NCBI GenBank assembly: GCA_963514095.1
Contig: OY741277.1
Span: 9,377,137-9,441,136, forward strand
DNA: 64,000 bases
Source of the DNA: Eutrigla gurnardus
Taxonomy: Eukaryota; Chordata; Actinopteri; Perciformes; Triglidae
Reading direction: 5' to 3'
In this document: in pieces, positions 51,715-60,245 of the stretch
Layout of the letters: every line of letters begins with the position of its first letter
Position numbering within the stretch: the first letter of the stretch is position 1
The notes under the pieces: generated by a model
What the model was told of the DNA's origin: nothing
What the model saw: the letters and a program-made list of their open reading frames with translations, nothing else
The model's database searches: none
Position numbers and translations under genes: made by a program

Positions 51715-52085
51715 TTCAAAAATACATCCAGATTAGATCAAACTAAAATGACACTTACTTTTTGTAGCTCTACTTGGACGGCGGAGGGTCAGTCTGTAGG
51801 TATTCTTGTGTAAGCCGTAGGTGGTTTGTTCAGGTCCAGAGGTCTAACACAGACCTCCATATAGAGAGTTGACTGGTAGCTGGAGATGTGACAATTCACC
51901 TCCTGGGCACTGCAGAGGTGCCCTTGAACAAGGCATTAAACCCTATTCATGGAGCGCCACCTACGTGGTCACCCTGTCTCTCTAACATCTCTTCACAATG
52001 CATGTCTTTTGGTCCATTTATTACGTGTGTTCATCGGGTCAGTTTGCGTGTAATGAATAATAAATGTTGAGCCCAAAAATGTTAT
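51715..52085 (+). repeat. D module, copy 2, with SINE-like body
   Basis: Carries GATTAGATC, ACACTTACTTTTTGTAG, GGTTTGTTCAGGTCCAGAGG and TAGCTGGAGATGTG. The SINE-like body follows at 51,891-51,976 (TTCACCTCCTGGGCACTGCA, GTGCCCTTGAACAAGGCATT). The D tail resumes with TCTCTAACATCTCTT and TTTTGGTCCATTTATTACG. The body resembles the 'GGTGCCCTTGAGCAAGGCAC' part common in teleost SINEs. Confidence 0.8.
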
Positions 52086-52159
52086 TTGCTCGATTAATTA
52101 TTATTATTATTTTTAATATTTAATACCAATATCAATACCAATATTGATAAAATCTGCTT

Positions 52160-52480
52160 GCATCAGATATGAGAGTCATGACACGGCAGTCATGATAGGT
52201 GATGGATAGATATAGAAATGACACGGCGGTCATGATACATAGACAGAGAGATAGAGTTAGTGTATGAGATAGATAAACAAATAGAGAGATACAGAAGTGA
52301 TGGATAGATAATGGGTAGTCATGGCAAGGCGGCCAATATACTGTAGAAAATAAAATAAGTATGATTGGTAGGCGCGGCGGCCATGATGGATAATCAAGAG
52401 CTACATTGGTGTAGCAATGATTAGAGAAAACAAAAATGACACTTACTTTTTGTAGATTGGACGGCAGAGGGTAATATTCC
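52160..52480 (+). repeat. Partial macrosatellite copy 3 (filler, VNTR, truncated D)
   Basis: CACGGCAGTCATGATAGGTG at about 52,175 matches starts at about 51,190 and 53,508. The filler at 52,265-52,310 equals 51,601-51,646. The D module begins (ATGACACTTACTTTTTGTAG) but breaks off after GGCAGAGGGTAATATTCC near 52,480, ahead of the inserted segment. Confidence 0.7.
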
Positions 52481-52559
52481 CGATGAAATATGTTTAAAAT
52501 AAAAAAATGTATTGACCCAATATTGATACAAGATGCATGCAGATGTAGCATGGAGATGT

Positions 52560-53490
52560 TGTTACCCTAGATTATAACAATCAGTTTTATTTTGATAGGA
52601 ATCAATACGTGCTTCAAGAACTTTTATTTTGAAATTCGGCACTTTATTGGAGCTATTCAGTTGTTAAAAATGTAAAAGTAAATTATTTTCTTTATTTTGA
52701 ATCACATTGAACCCATGTGTTGTAGTTTTGGGTGGCTAGTACGTGTTAAAGAGAAATGAGTTTAATGGATTCTTCCATTGCACTGAGATGACCTGTTTCC
52801 GGAATAGCAACGGTCTCTTGTTCTCTGGATTCAATGGGAGAAGGTATGCGGTTCTTCGCTCGGTTAATGTTGTTATAATAATCGGAGCAATGTGATTTTT
52901 GTGTTGCTGTTTCTTATAAGACATGTGTTAAAAAGTATTGTGAGTTGTAAAATGTATTTTTTATGCATTTGGGGATGTTTATGGTCGGGAAAATTACAGC
53001 GTGGTTGCATCGAGTGCGTAGTGCTCCGTGTTGCATTGCTAGCGATGGCTACGGTGTTCACATACTAAAAAAAGTACTCCTGGTGGTTAAACAGGCGCAG
53101 TAATCCTTGTGAAGAAAACCACTGTGCTTTGCTGTTTTCGTGCAGGTATGTGAGGGTGCGCTGTGTTTTGTTTTGTCCCACAATGCGAGTTGTGTTGTAA
53201 TTTCCTGAGTGTAAAATATTGATGGGAATGTGATGGATATTGTTTTAGTCAGATTTATATATTTTTTTATTTTATTCTATTTTTCTAATTGAATGTATGT
53301 TATTTATGTGTTCTCGCTCTTGTTCTCTGGATTCAATGGGAGAAGGCGCAGTAATCCTTGTGAAGAAAACCACTGTGCTTTGCTGTTTTCGTGCAGGTAT
53401 GTGAGGGAGAAATAAATGTGTTTGAATCCACGTGGTCGTCCTGTCCTACCTTGAGCCAGACACAACGCAGATTAGACCCCGCTACACATA
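52560..53490 (+). mobile_element. Retroelement-like segment interrupting the macrosatellite
   Basis: Sequence unlike the surrounding modules. It contains a repeated element (52,815-52,844 and 53,094-53,156 recur joined at 53,317-53,407) and an AATAAA at 53,411-53,416 followed by GTGTTTGAATCCACGTGG, and it ends near ACCCCGCTACA at 53,486, after which VNTR sequence resumes. A possible start TGTAGTTTTGGG at 52,721 would give TGTAG...CTACA LTR-like termini, but I found no matching target duplication. An LTR or non-autonomous retroelement origin is therefore inference. Confidence 0.4.
53411..53416 (+). promoter_or_regulatory. Candidate polyadenylation signal
   Basis: AATAAA followed by GT-rich sequence, positioned near the 3' end of the retroelement-like insertion. 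Confidence 0.35.
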
Positions 53491-53507
53491 GAAGGAGACA
53501 CGATTGT

Positions 53508-54110
53508 TCTGACACGGCAGTCATGATATGCAATAGAGAGATAGCTGAGGGGTAGATATAGAGATGGCACGGCGGCCATGATAGATAATCAAAGAGATAG
53601 ATCGGGAGGCACGGCGGCCATGACAGAAAATCAGAGATAGATAGGTAGGCACGGCGGCCATGATAGAAAATCAGAGATAGATAGGTAGGCACGGCGGCCA
53701 TGATAGAAAATCAGAGATAGATAGGTAGGCACGGCGGCCATGATAGAAAATCAGAGATAGATAGGTAGGCACGGCGGCCATGATAGAAAATCAGAGATAG
53801 ATAGGTAGGCACGGCGGCCATGATAGAAAATCAGAGATAGATAGGTAGGCACGGCGGCCATGACAGAAAATCAGAGATAGATAGGTAGGCACGGCGGCCA
53901 TGATAGAAAATCAAATAGATAGATCAGGAGGCAGAGCGGCCATGATAGAAAATCAAAGAGATAGATCAGGAGGCACGGCGGCCATGATAGTCAAAGAGAT
54001 TGATAAGCAGGCACGGCGGCCATGATAGAAAATCAGAGCTAGATAGGTAGGCACGGCAGCCATTAGATAATCAAAGAGATTGATAAGTAGGCACGGCGGC
54101 CATTGAAAAA
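53508..54110 (+). repeat. 40-bp minisatellite array (VNTR module C, main array)
   Basis: Exact 40-base periodicity from 53,601: units start ATAGGTAGGCACGGCGGCCA at 53,641, 53,681, 53,721, 53,761, 53,801, 53,841 and 53,881, each continuing with TGATAGAAAATCAGAGATAG or TGACAGAAAATCAGAGATAG. Units at the two ends drift in length (38-42 bp) and sequence, while the centre is nearly homogeneous, the usual pattern for an array maintained by unequal exchange. Because 40 is not a multiple of 3, it is not a coding repeat. Confidence 0.96.
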
Positions 54111-54330
54111 CACATCCAGATTAGAGAAGATAAATATGACACTTACTTTTTGTAGATCTACCTGGGGCAGCAGATAGTCAGTCTTAAGGGACTTCTCGTG
54201 GGAACCCGAGGACAGTTGGTTCAAGTCAAGATGTCCAGCACAGACCACAGTTCAGAGCATGGACTGGTAGCCGTAGAGGTGACAGTTCCACTCCTGAGCA
54301 TTGCCAAGGTGCACCTTAAACATCTACCTG
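54108..54330 (+). repeat. D module, copy 4, with degenerate SINE-like body
   Basis: ACATCCAGATTAGAG, ATGACACTTACTTTTTGTAG and TTGGTTCAAGTCAAGATGTC follow the VNTR. A degenerate TCCTGAGCATTGCCAAGGTG body at about 54,290-54,320 then ends in an A-rich stretch (GAAAAAAAACCC). Confidence 0.75.
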
Positions 54331-55734
54331 AAAAAAAACCCAATAAAATGTTACAGAAATATAGAAAGAAGTAAATACACATTACAGCTATAAGCTAATA
54401 TAAGATGAGATTTATTTCTGTAAGAGTTATTTTATTATGGCATTCTTATTTATTGTAAGATGGTACACCGCCCCTTTAATTGGCAGTGATATCTGTGCAC
54501 AGGTGATGTCACACCTGAGCAGTGCTGTGTTCCTTGTTCTCTTGAGAAATGGACATTAAAAGGAGCCAGTGATGTGCTCAATGAATAGAAGTTGTCCCTT
54601 TGTTTGCCTAACTGCAGCCCTAATATAAAGATCAGTAAATGCACATTAGATACAGCGGCTGCGTTACACTAATAACAAAAACACACTAAACGGACAAAAT
54701 CAAAGAAATCAAATCCCTACATTAGCTAAGACATGCATTGGCTATGCCATAAACCTCTAAGTAAAGTTAGTAATATCCAAGTAAACTTCTACGGATGTAT
54801 GTCATACATATACAGTACACACTCACGCTCATACAGATGGACTTTTTCGCTGAACTCCAGAAAGTTAAGAAAATAAACGAAAGTAATTAATCAGCTTGCT
54901 GATCGACCACACTTATTCATTATTTAACATGACTATTGACTCAGCTTTTTCATCTCTAAATGCTTTAAACTTGTTGATTTGGCTGCTGAAAATTTCAAAC
55001 AAAATTCCTAGATGTTGAGGAGTGGTGGCCCTGACTCCTACTGTGGCTAATGTCACAGAAGGCCTGCCATAAAATGTACCAGATATACTGGATCTTACTC
55101 CAAAGTAAACTGAAAAGTTAGCTGGACTGATATAGGCCCCTAAACAATATTGAAGCTAACAGTTAAGGCCCTTGCATGCTAAGCAGTAAGCAAAACACAA
55201 ACACCATTCACAAAAAGCCAGCTCTGTTAGTAATCAATTCAACCTAAACCAGGCTACATAAGGCCTACTGACAGCACAGACAGCCAACAGAATACTTCAA
55301 AACACCATACGAACTACAAACAATAAACTCCAAAGTGCTTACTGTTTGCTGCCACTTGAAAAAAGTCCACACCGATCTTCATGAAGACTGTTCTCTTGTA
55401 AAAGTTCCCAATCTTGGCCTCCAGCTTCACCATTGATAGCCAGTTCAAACTGCTGATGGAAAACACAGGATAGCTGACTTAATTTCTTTGCAGCAGGTTT
55501 AGCAGCAAAACCTTTTCATTCCCTGTGACATTCAATGCAAAAAGGAGTCGATTCAGAATTAAACTGTCCCTAGCTCACTTAATAGTCATCTTTGATAAAT
55601 TCAGCATAATTTAGAATAGAGACAGTAAACTACTTTTTGACACTAATTGTTTGGCATGTGGGATTTTAACTTCCTGGAGAGAAAAAAAGGTTACCTCCTG
55701 GAAAACTGTGTATTGGTGAAATGCTGCACAAGTA
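54331..55734. other. Non-coding stretch
   Basis: No gene is recognised. Unique AT-rich sequence; nothing further supported. Confidence 0.45.
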
Positions 55735-55935
55735 GGCGGGACATAAAAACGTCCAGCCAATAAAACCATCACAAACATTTGGAACTCTCCTACTGCTATC
55801 CGATTGGTTTCTTCACCTTTTCCAACAGGCGTAGGCTCGTTTGAGATGAACTGCGCCTCGCCTGGAAAGTAGACGAGAGCAGGTGGAGCAGCAGGAGGCG
55901 GAGCCTAAAAGCTGCGCTCCAGTCGGACAGTTTCC
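55735..55935 (+). promoter_or_regulatory. CCAAT/GC-box segment, promoter-like or transposon-derived
   Basis: CCAAT at 55,757-55,761, an inverted CCAAT (ATTGG) at 55,803-55,807 and a GC box-like GGAGGCGGAGCC around 55,894-55,905 lie within 150 bases in a locally GC-rich stretch. The arrangement resembles a TATA-less promoter. However, GTTTGAGATGA at 55,839-55,849 recurs inverted at 57,184-57,194, and the following sequence is transposon-like, so it may instead be the edge of a mobile element. No downstream coding exon was found. Confidence 0.3.
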
Positions 55936-55951
55936 ATCGGCCATTCGAATG

Positions 55952-55989
55952 TATTTTTGAACAAATATTATATTATTTGTTCAAAAATA
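55952..55989. repeat. Perfect 16-bp inverted repeat (hairpin) with 6-base loop
   Basis: Left arm TATTTTTGAACAAATA (55,952-55,967), loop TTATAT, right arm TATTTGTTCAAAAATA (55,974-55,989), with no mismatch. It is AT-rich and lacks a T tract, so it is not a terminator. It may be an internal boundary or a mobile-element remnant. Confidence 0.9.
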
Positions 55990-55998
55990 TCTGTGGAA

Positions 55999-56160
55999 AT
56001 CAGAATCAGAATACTTGAGTTAAACCTCGGGAAAATGTACAGCTGCAGTTGCTTTATAAGAGTCAGGAAAGAAAGAGTCAAATAAGTATAAAAATATAAA
56101 GTATTAAATAATGCCAATAAATATAAGTAATGTATACATATAATGTATGTATATAAAACA
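55999..56160 (+). repeat. Degenerate teleost interspersed repeat (AATCAGAATCAGAATAC type)
   Basis: Starts AATCAGAATCAGAATACTTG, continues GGGAAAATGTACAGCTGCAG and TTGCTTTATAAGAGTCAGG, then becomes AT-rich (AATAAATATAAG). This matches the order of a common fish repeat that reads 'CAGAATCAGAATACTTTATTGATCCC...GGGAAATT...CAGTTGCT'. The copy is diverged. Class not determinable from this window. Confidence 0.5.
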
Positions 56161-56374
56161 TTATACAGTATAGTAGTGTATCTGCGGTTGAGGTAGTATG
56201 ATATAATCTAGTTCACATAAGTGAATTCTGACAGTTATACTGTATTAAATGTGTATCTGGGTGATGGGATATTAATATTTTCAACCACATGAGATACGTT
56301 TGTTAGCAGATTTAACTTTAATTGCACAGGAAATTTGCATTTTCTACATAACGTGCTGTTTGTTGTCAATCTAA

Positions 56375-56940
56375 AGCCCAAGTTATGCTTCCGCGTCGAC
56401 ACAACGCAAGGGGGCTTGCGGACCCCTTACGTCCTTGCAGACCCCCCTTATGTCCAACGCAAGGGCCTGACGTGCACCTCCCAAAAATCCTAGACGCGCG
56501 TCGAGGCGACGCCATACCAACGCAACACCAACTCAGCGGCATTGGCTGTGATTGGTCCGCTAACTACATCCGCTGGAGACCGCTATCCGGTTTCCACTCA
56601 TAAACACCGCCATTTAAACTTTTAAAAGGCTACTTTTATTGTTTGCACCTCGTTTTATTGTTTGCACCTTGTCACTTTTGCACAAAGAAATAAAACACCA
56701 AGTTCAGAAAAATAGTGGATGTTTAAAGCCGGAAAGTAAACAAATAGGCTATAACGAGGCTAACGACGATATACGCCAAGAGTCTCGGTCAGTCGGTCAG
56801 TCTTTACAAAACACATAGCGCCCTTTACCGGTGTGGCATTGAATTGCATTTCGACACGTAAACCCAACGCAGAACCATCACGGTCTCCAAGCAACTGCGT
56901 GGCCATTGCGTGATCACTACGCGGAAGCATAATCAGGGCT
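56375..56940. mobile_element. PIF/Harbinger-type MITE with TAA target duplication
   Basis: Ends are inverted repeats: the left reads AGCCCAAGTTATGCTTCCGC and the reverse complement of the right reads AGCCCTGATTATGCTTCCGC, continuing GT in both (19 of 22 matched). Both ends are flanked by TAA (56,372-56,374 and 56,941-56,943), the 3-bp TWA duplication used by PIF/Harbinger transposases. At 566 bp with no transposase it is a non-autonomous element. It is CpG-rich, in contrast to the surroundings. The 72-codon frame at 56,385-56,603 lies inside and is not a gene. Confidence 0.85.
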
Positions 56941-56949
56941 TAAGACCCA

Positions 56950-57205
56950 ATCATCTCTTAGATGAGGCGAGAGCCAGACGTTTCCCATCATGCCCCGGGG
57001 CTTGCAGTCGGTTGAGAGCAACTGCGGCGCCTGGCTCTAAAAACTGCAGCCACCTTGATCTGGTGAGATTATCGTTGCCCACGTGTCCATGACGTCAGAG
57101 CAAATCGGGATCAAGTCGTACACAAATCTAACCGGTATGCATTGTGCGGCAATCGCCGGCGATCGATTCTGCGCAGGCCTGGCTCATCTCAAACAAGACT
57201 CTTGA
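56950..57205. mobile_element. GC-rich MITE-like segment
   Basis: Begins TTAGATGAGGCGAGAGCCAG and ends CAGGCCTGGCTCATCTCAAA. The reverse complement of the end (GAGATGAGCCAGG) partly matches the start, giving imperfect inverted termini. Internally CpG-rich, with a 12-bp palindrome ATCGCCGGCGAT at 57,152-57,163, a CACGTG at about 57,080 and a TGACGTCA-like TGACGTCAG at about 57,089. It abuts the Harbinger element. No clear target duplication, so the class is left open. Confidence 0.45.
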
Positions 57206-58530
57206 CATCACTTTAAGGAAGTGAGGTAATTTTTATTTCTATATTTTTATTTAATACAATGTACAAAACCAAGCCTGGGCATGAAGTAAAAATGAAACAT
57301 CATACAAACAGCAAGTTGGAGACAGGTTTCAAAATGGTAAACCATAAGGATAATACTATGAAAAAATGAGAGCGAAAGAGACGTTACCGACGCAAGGATT
57401 GAGAGATGGATGTGAACCTTTTTTTTGTTTGTTTTTTGTTTTGCCTTCCTATCAATTTTAACAACAATTTCAGAGATTTAAAGAAAGCAAAAATATATAC
57501 GAACCCAATGTAGGAGGAGGAGACAAAGGAGGAAGCCTTTGAAAAGCAATTGGGTGCCCTGGTGGCCAGGAGTTCAAGGTGCTCATCATGAACTGCAAGG
57601 TCCATGGCTACTTGATAATAATACATTTTAATAACAGACAACAGCCACAAGGTGAGAGCGATAGTCTGTGTCTAATTCACAGAGCAAGGACATGCTGGTT
57701 CCCAGAAGTAGAAACTACCTGTACAAAGATATCCAGATATTTAAAATGACCATATACAACCCAACAATAAACTCAGAATGTGGACACTACAATGCATTGT
57801 TTCATTGCCTTCAGCGCTCTGTCCAGACGCTCCATCCTTCTTAAGGAAGGATGTCACAGACATTGCCAAGTTGTGCAGTTGGACAACTGACATCGCCATC
57901 CACATAATACCATACAGAATGCTAATTTAGCTGCAAAATGAGCTGCTATGCAGCTGTGAAGTGAACAAATATGAATTCTAAACATCTGATTCAAATACAA
58001 TCATGAGCAGAACTAGAGCACAGACAACCCAATTATGTTGCTCAAATACATTTGTTTAATATGGTTCTACAAGAGTAAGCAATGTTTACATCCCACACAA
58101 TTTATCTGTATTTCAGAGGTCTGCATATTATTCCACAGCTGGTGGGAGAAAGTTGCCCTTCTGTTTACTGTCTCCTCTTGTCTCTCGAGAATTGTCTTAC
58201 TGACTGCTCCAGATGTCCACCAAATGAAGAAGGTCAAAATGTGATTAGTGTGACTTTCACAGATCATTTCCATGAATAAGTTCTCCTGTCAATTTGCCTG
58301 GTTAAATATTATTTAAAACATGGAGTCAACTTAAATGTGTAAGCCTGGATGCATTTTTCTGCAGTGAGTCACTTTTCAGATGGTTTTCACAGATTTTATT
58401 GTTATGTGTCGACCTGGATCTTAAAAAGAACCCATGATGACTCCAATTTGTATAATGTTTGATGCTTTTGTTGGTAAACAGGATGAAGACTATATAATAT
58501 ATTTGAATAAGCACAGCACAAACACATTCT
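57206..58530. other. Non-coding stretch
   Basis: No gene is recognised. AT-rich, with TTTTTATTTCTATATTTTTA near 57,231. Small frames at 57,384-57,650 and 58,035-58,279 lack domains. Confidence 0.45.
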
Positions 58531-58660
58531 GAACTTGGGGTTCAGACTCTCACCCAAGGACACATCGATATGTGGACTGGAGGAGACGGGGGTTGAACCA
58601 ACATCTTCCAAATGGAGGACCATTCGGATACCATTCATACCTCTGAGCTACAGCCACCCC
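58531..58660 (-). mobile_element. tRNA-derived SINE (head and body fragment)
   Basis: On the minus strand the element begins GGGGTGGCTGTAGCTCAGAG. TAGCTCAGAGGTATG (58,636-58,650) fits an RNA polymerase III A box, and GGTTCAACCCC (58,589-58,599) fits a B box about 37 bases further on. The body then reads TGTCCTTGGGTGAGAGTCTG and AACCCCAAGTTC, matching the 'GTGTCCTTGGGCAAGACACT' part of common teleost SINEs. The tRNA-like head is too diverged to be a working tRNA. Family name not assigned. Confidence 0.7.
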
Positions 58661-59430
58661 ACTACAAACAGCTACTACAACATTCAGCAGCTTCATTCCA
58701 GTGTCAGATACCCATTGAGACTAATTATAAATTCAGTATTAGCTTTCCAGCAAGACTGAATGGCTCATTCTGTACACATTGTGTAACAGAGGCTCACAAA
58801 ACAACCCTAAAGAGGAACAAAACTTCAGATCTCTATTACGTAATTACGCTATAAGTGACTGACAGCAGTCGACTTTGTGGCTGCCTAGCGATGACAGGAA
58901 GATGCCTCCAGCACTTCTATTTATACAGGCTTCCCTACATCAAGACGGAGCGGCGCACTCCACATTACAGGCCTTCAATACTCGTCAATGTCTTTAAGTG
59001 TTCCCAATAGATATTGCTGTTAAAGTGAATACAAACAATGGTTGGTAATCAACACAGGCTCCATTATTTAGAAAAGGTCTGGTTTAAGGAACCACACATC
59101 AAAGTTGGTGCAATAAATTACTTGACATCTGCGTGTCATAATGTGCGGTTATATTTTATTGTACAGGTTTTTTTTTAAGTTCTCAACGTTTTAAAAGAAA
59201 GGTTGTCTCTGAATGTCGGATCCGTCTCGCTTGTCAGCATCAGATCTCTGTCATCTTTTATCTCTGACCCAGATCGAAGGTAGGAATGTGGTTTTTACTA
59301 GTGGAGACATGGATATGTAAACTCCATGCACTATGGGGTCAGAGGGCACGAAACATTCCAAAGGAAGCCCTTCTTTAAAGTCGTAATAGTGACAGCATAA
59401 ATATGTTCATAGACAATTTATGGGTGATGG
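58661..59430. other. Non-coding stretch
   Basis: No gene is recognised. If the minus-strand exon at 59,801-59,943 is real, the part next to 59,432 could be downstream of its 3' untranslated region. Confidence 0.4.
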
Positions 59431-59431
59431 T

Positions 59432-59437
59432 TTTATT
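59432..59437 (-). promoter_or_regulatory. Candidate minus-strand AATAAA polyadenylation signal
   Basis: TTTATT on the plus strand, hence AATAAA on the minus strand, about 365 bases downstream of the stop codon of the candidate exon. Such hexamers are frequent in AT-rich DNA. Confidence 0.2.
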
Positions 59438-59800
59438 TCTCATTGTTATGCTGAAACAAATCAAGGCCTTTTGAAACATTTCAAAAGCTATATTTTATGA
59501 TTTGTGGAAATAGCAATTTATGTATGAGGCATGGTGGTTATGTGCTCCTGTTTTTCCTTCCAACATCATCCTTTCTTTTCCCTCATATGGTGGACAGACT
59601 ACCCCAACCTAAATCTAACGGCGAAGTGGAGGTGTTGCTTTCATTCTATAGTTGTTCACCCAGGAGTTTCCCTTGGTGTTTGATGCTTCCAAACAAATAT
59701 TTTCAGGTTCACTGACAAAGCCACTCAGGCAGCCATGACAGATTCTGTCAACCTGCAACTCGGGACCTTTGAACCTCACCAAAATAAAGCTTTGCTCCTG

Positions 59801-59943
59801 CTACGCATGGTCACCTATTCCATCACTGACGGGGACAAATGCTGGCGGAGGTGGTGACCTGTGATGATTGTCCGGTTGCATGTAGAGTGATCGTTGTTGT
59901 TGTGGTTGTTTCTGCTGTTGGAGCTGGATGGGCTGATTAGCCC
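59801..59943 (-). CDS. Candidate 3'-terminal coding exon, gene unknown
   Basis: On the minus strand a pyrimidine tract CTCTTTTTTTTCCTCCAG ends with AG at 59,944-59,945, an excellent splice acceptor. The exon that follows opens with two bases of a split codon, so it needs a phase 1 intron. It then encodes about 46 residues before TAG at 59,801-59,803: a Gln-rich part (QLQQQKQPQQQR) followed by a Pro-rich tail (RSPPPPAFVP) and the end DGIGDHA. The composition would fit a cytoplasmic or nuclear C-terminus. A (CA)n array (TG on this strand) lies about 57 bases upstream in the presumed intron. I do not recognise the gene, and no partner exon was identified up to 64,000. The Gln run comes from a CAA/CAG-rich stretch and could be accidental. 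Confidence 0.33.
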
Positions 59944-59998
59944 CTGGAGGAAAAAAAAGAGTGTCCAAATGAATGCCTTTTCCCCACGTTGTTAAAAT

Positions 59999-60000
<2 letters not shown>

Positions 60001-60051
<51 letters not shown>
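60001..60051. repeat. (AC)25 microsatellite
   Basis: About 51 bases of uninterrupted AC, followed by ATATGCGG. Confidence 0.97.
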
Positions 60052-60054
<3 letters not shown>

Positions 60055-60120
60055 GCGGACACACATTTTTTAAAACCAGGTTATGCTCTCTTTTACACAT
60101 GTTCACACCTGAGAAGCTGC

Positions 60121-60245
60121 TCAATACAGCAGGGGGGGATAAAGTGCCTTGGCAGAGGGCACTTCTGTGCTACTCTGCCACTTCTTGCCCAGATTCTTCC
60201 TGCCAATTTTTGAGGATCAAACCTGTGACCTTCCAGCGACAAACT
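60121..60245 (-). mobile_element. SINE-like fragment
   Basis: On the minus strand it carries a B-box-like GGTTTGATCCTC (near 60,213-60,224), then GAATCTGGGCAAGAAGTGGC and GTGCCCTCTGCCAAGGCACT. The order, B box followed by a 'GTGCCCTTGAGCAAGGCACT'-type body, matches teleost SINE bodies and resembles both the 58.5-kb SINE and module E of the macrosatellite. No clear A box, so it is 5' truncated or diverged. Confidence 0.5.

Larger units (their letters stand above)
49850..54330. repeat. Composite tandem macrosatellite (head module, GATA filler, VNTR, D module, SINE-like body)
   Basis: Five kinds of module recur in this 4.5-kb block. A is a 309-bp head (49,850 and 51,262). B is GATA/GAGATA filler; a 46-base block starting TGAGATAGATAAAC occurs at 51,601 and again at 52,265. 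C is a minisatellite of about 40 bp with core GGCACGGCGGCCATGATAG (four or five units at 50,660-50,840, scattered units at 51,190-51,250, 51,655-51,715 and 52,175-52,400, about 14 units at 53,508-54,110). D begins near GATTAGA and contains ACACTTACTTTTTGTAG and GTTTGTTCAGGTCCAGAG (from about 50,850, 51,715, 52,405 partial, 54,108). E is a SINE-like body GGGCACTGCAGAGGTGCC (50,437, 51,905, degenerate at 54,290). The recurring order C-D-(E)-tail implies unequal tandem duplication. Confidence 0.8.

Noticed and set aside
53333..53701. Minus-strand frame with repeated SWPPCLP-like words
   Set aside because: Minisatellite translation; the 40-base period shifts frame with every unit.
53601..53920. 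Regular 40-bp direct repeats that resemble a CRISPR array
   Set aside because: Units are contiguous with no unique spacers, no cas genes exist, and the host is a vertebrate. It is a minisatellite.
55952..55989. Hairpin as a transcription terminator
   Set aside because: AT-rich stem, no following T tract, eukaryotic context.
56385..56603. 72-codon Pro/Arg-rich plus-strand frame
   Set aside because: Lies inside the Harbinger MITE and reflects its CpG-rich sequence.
58589..58660. tRNA gene on the minus strand
   Set aside because: A and B boxes are present, but the head cannot be folded into a complete cloverleaf by eye, and it continues into a SINE body.
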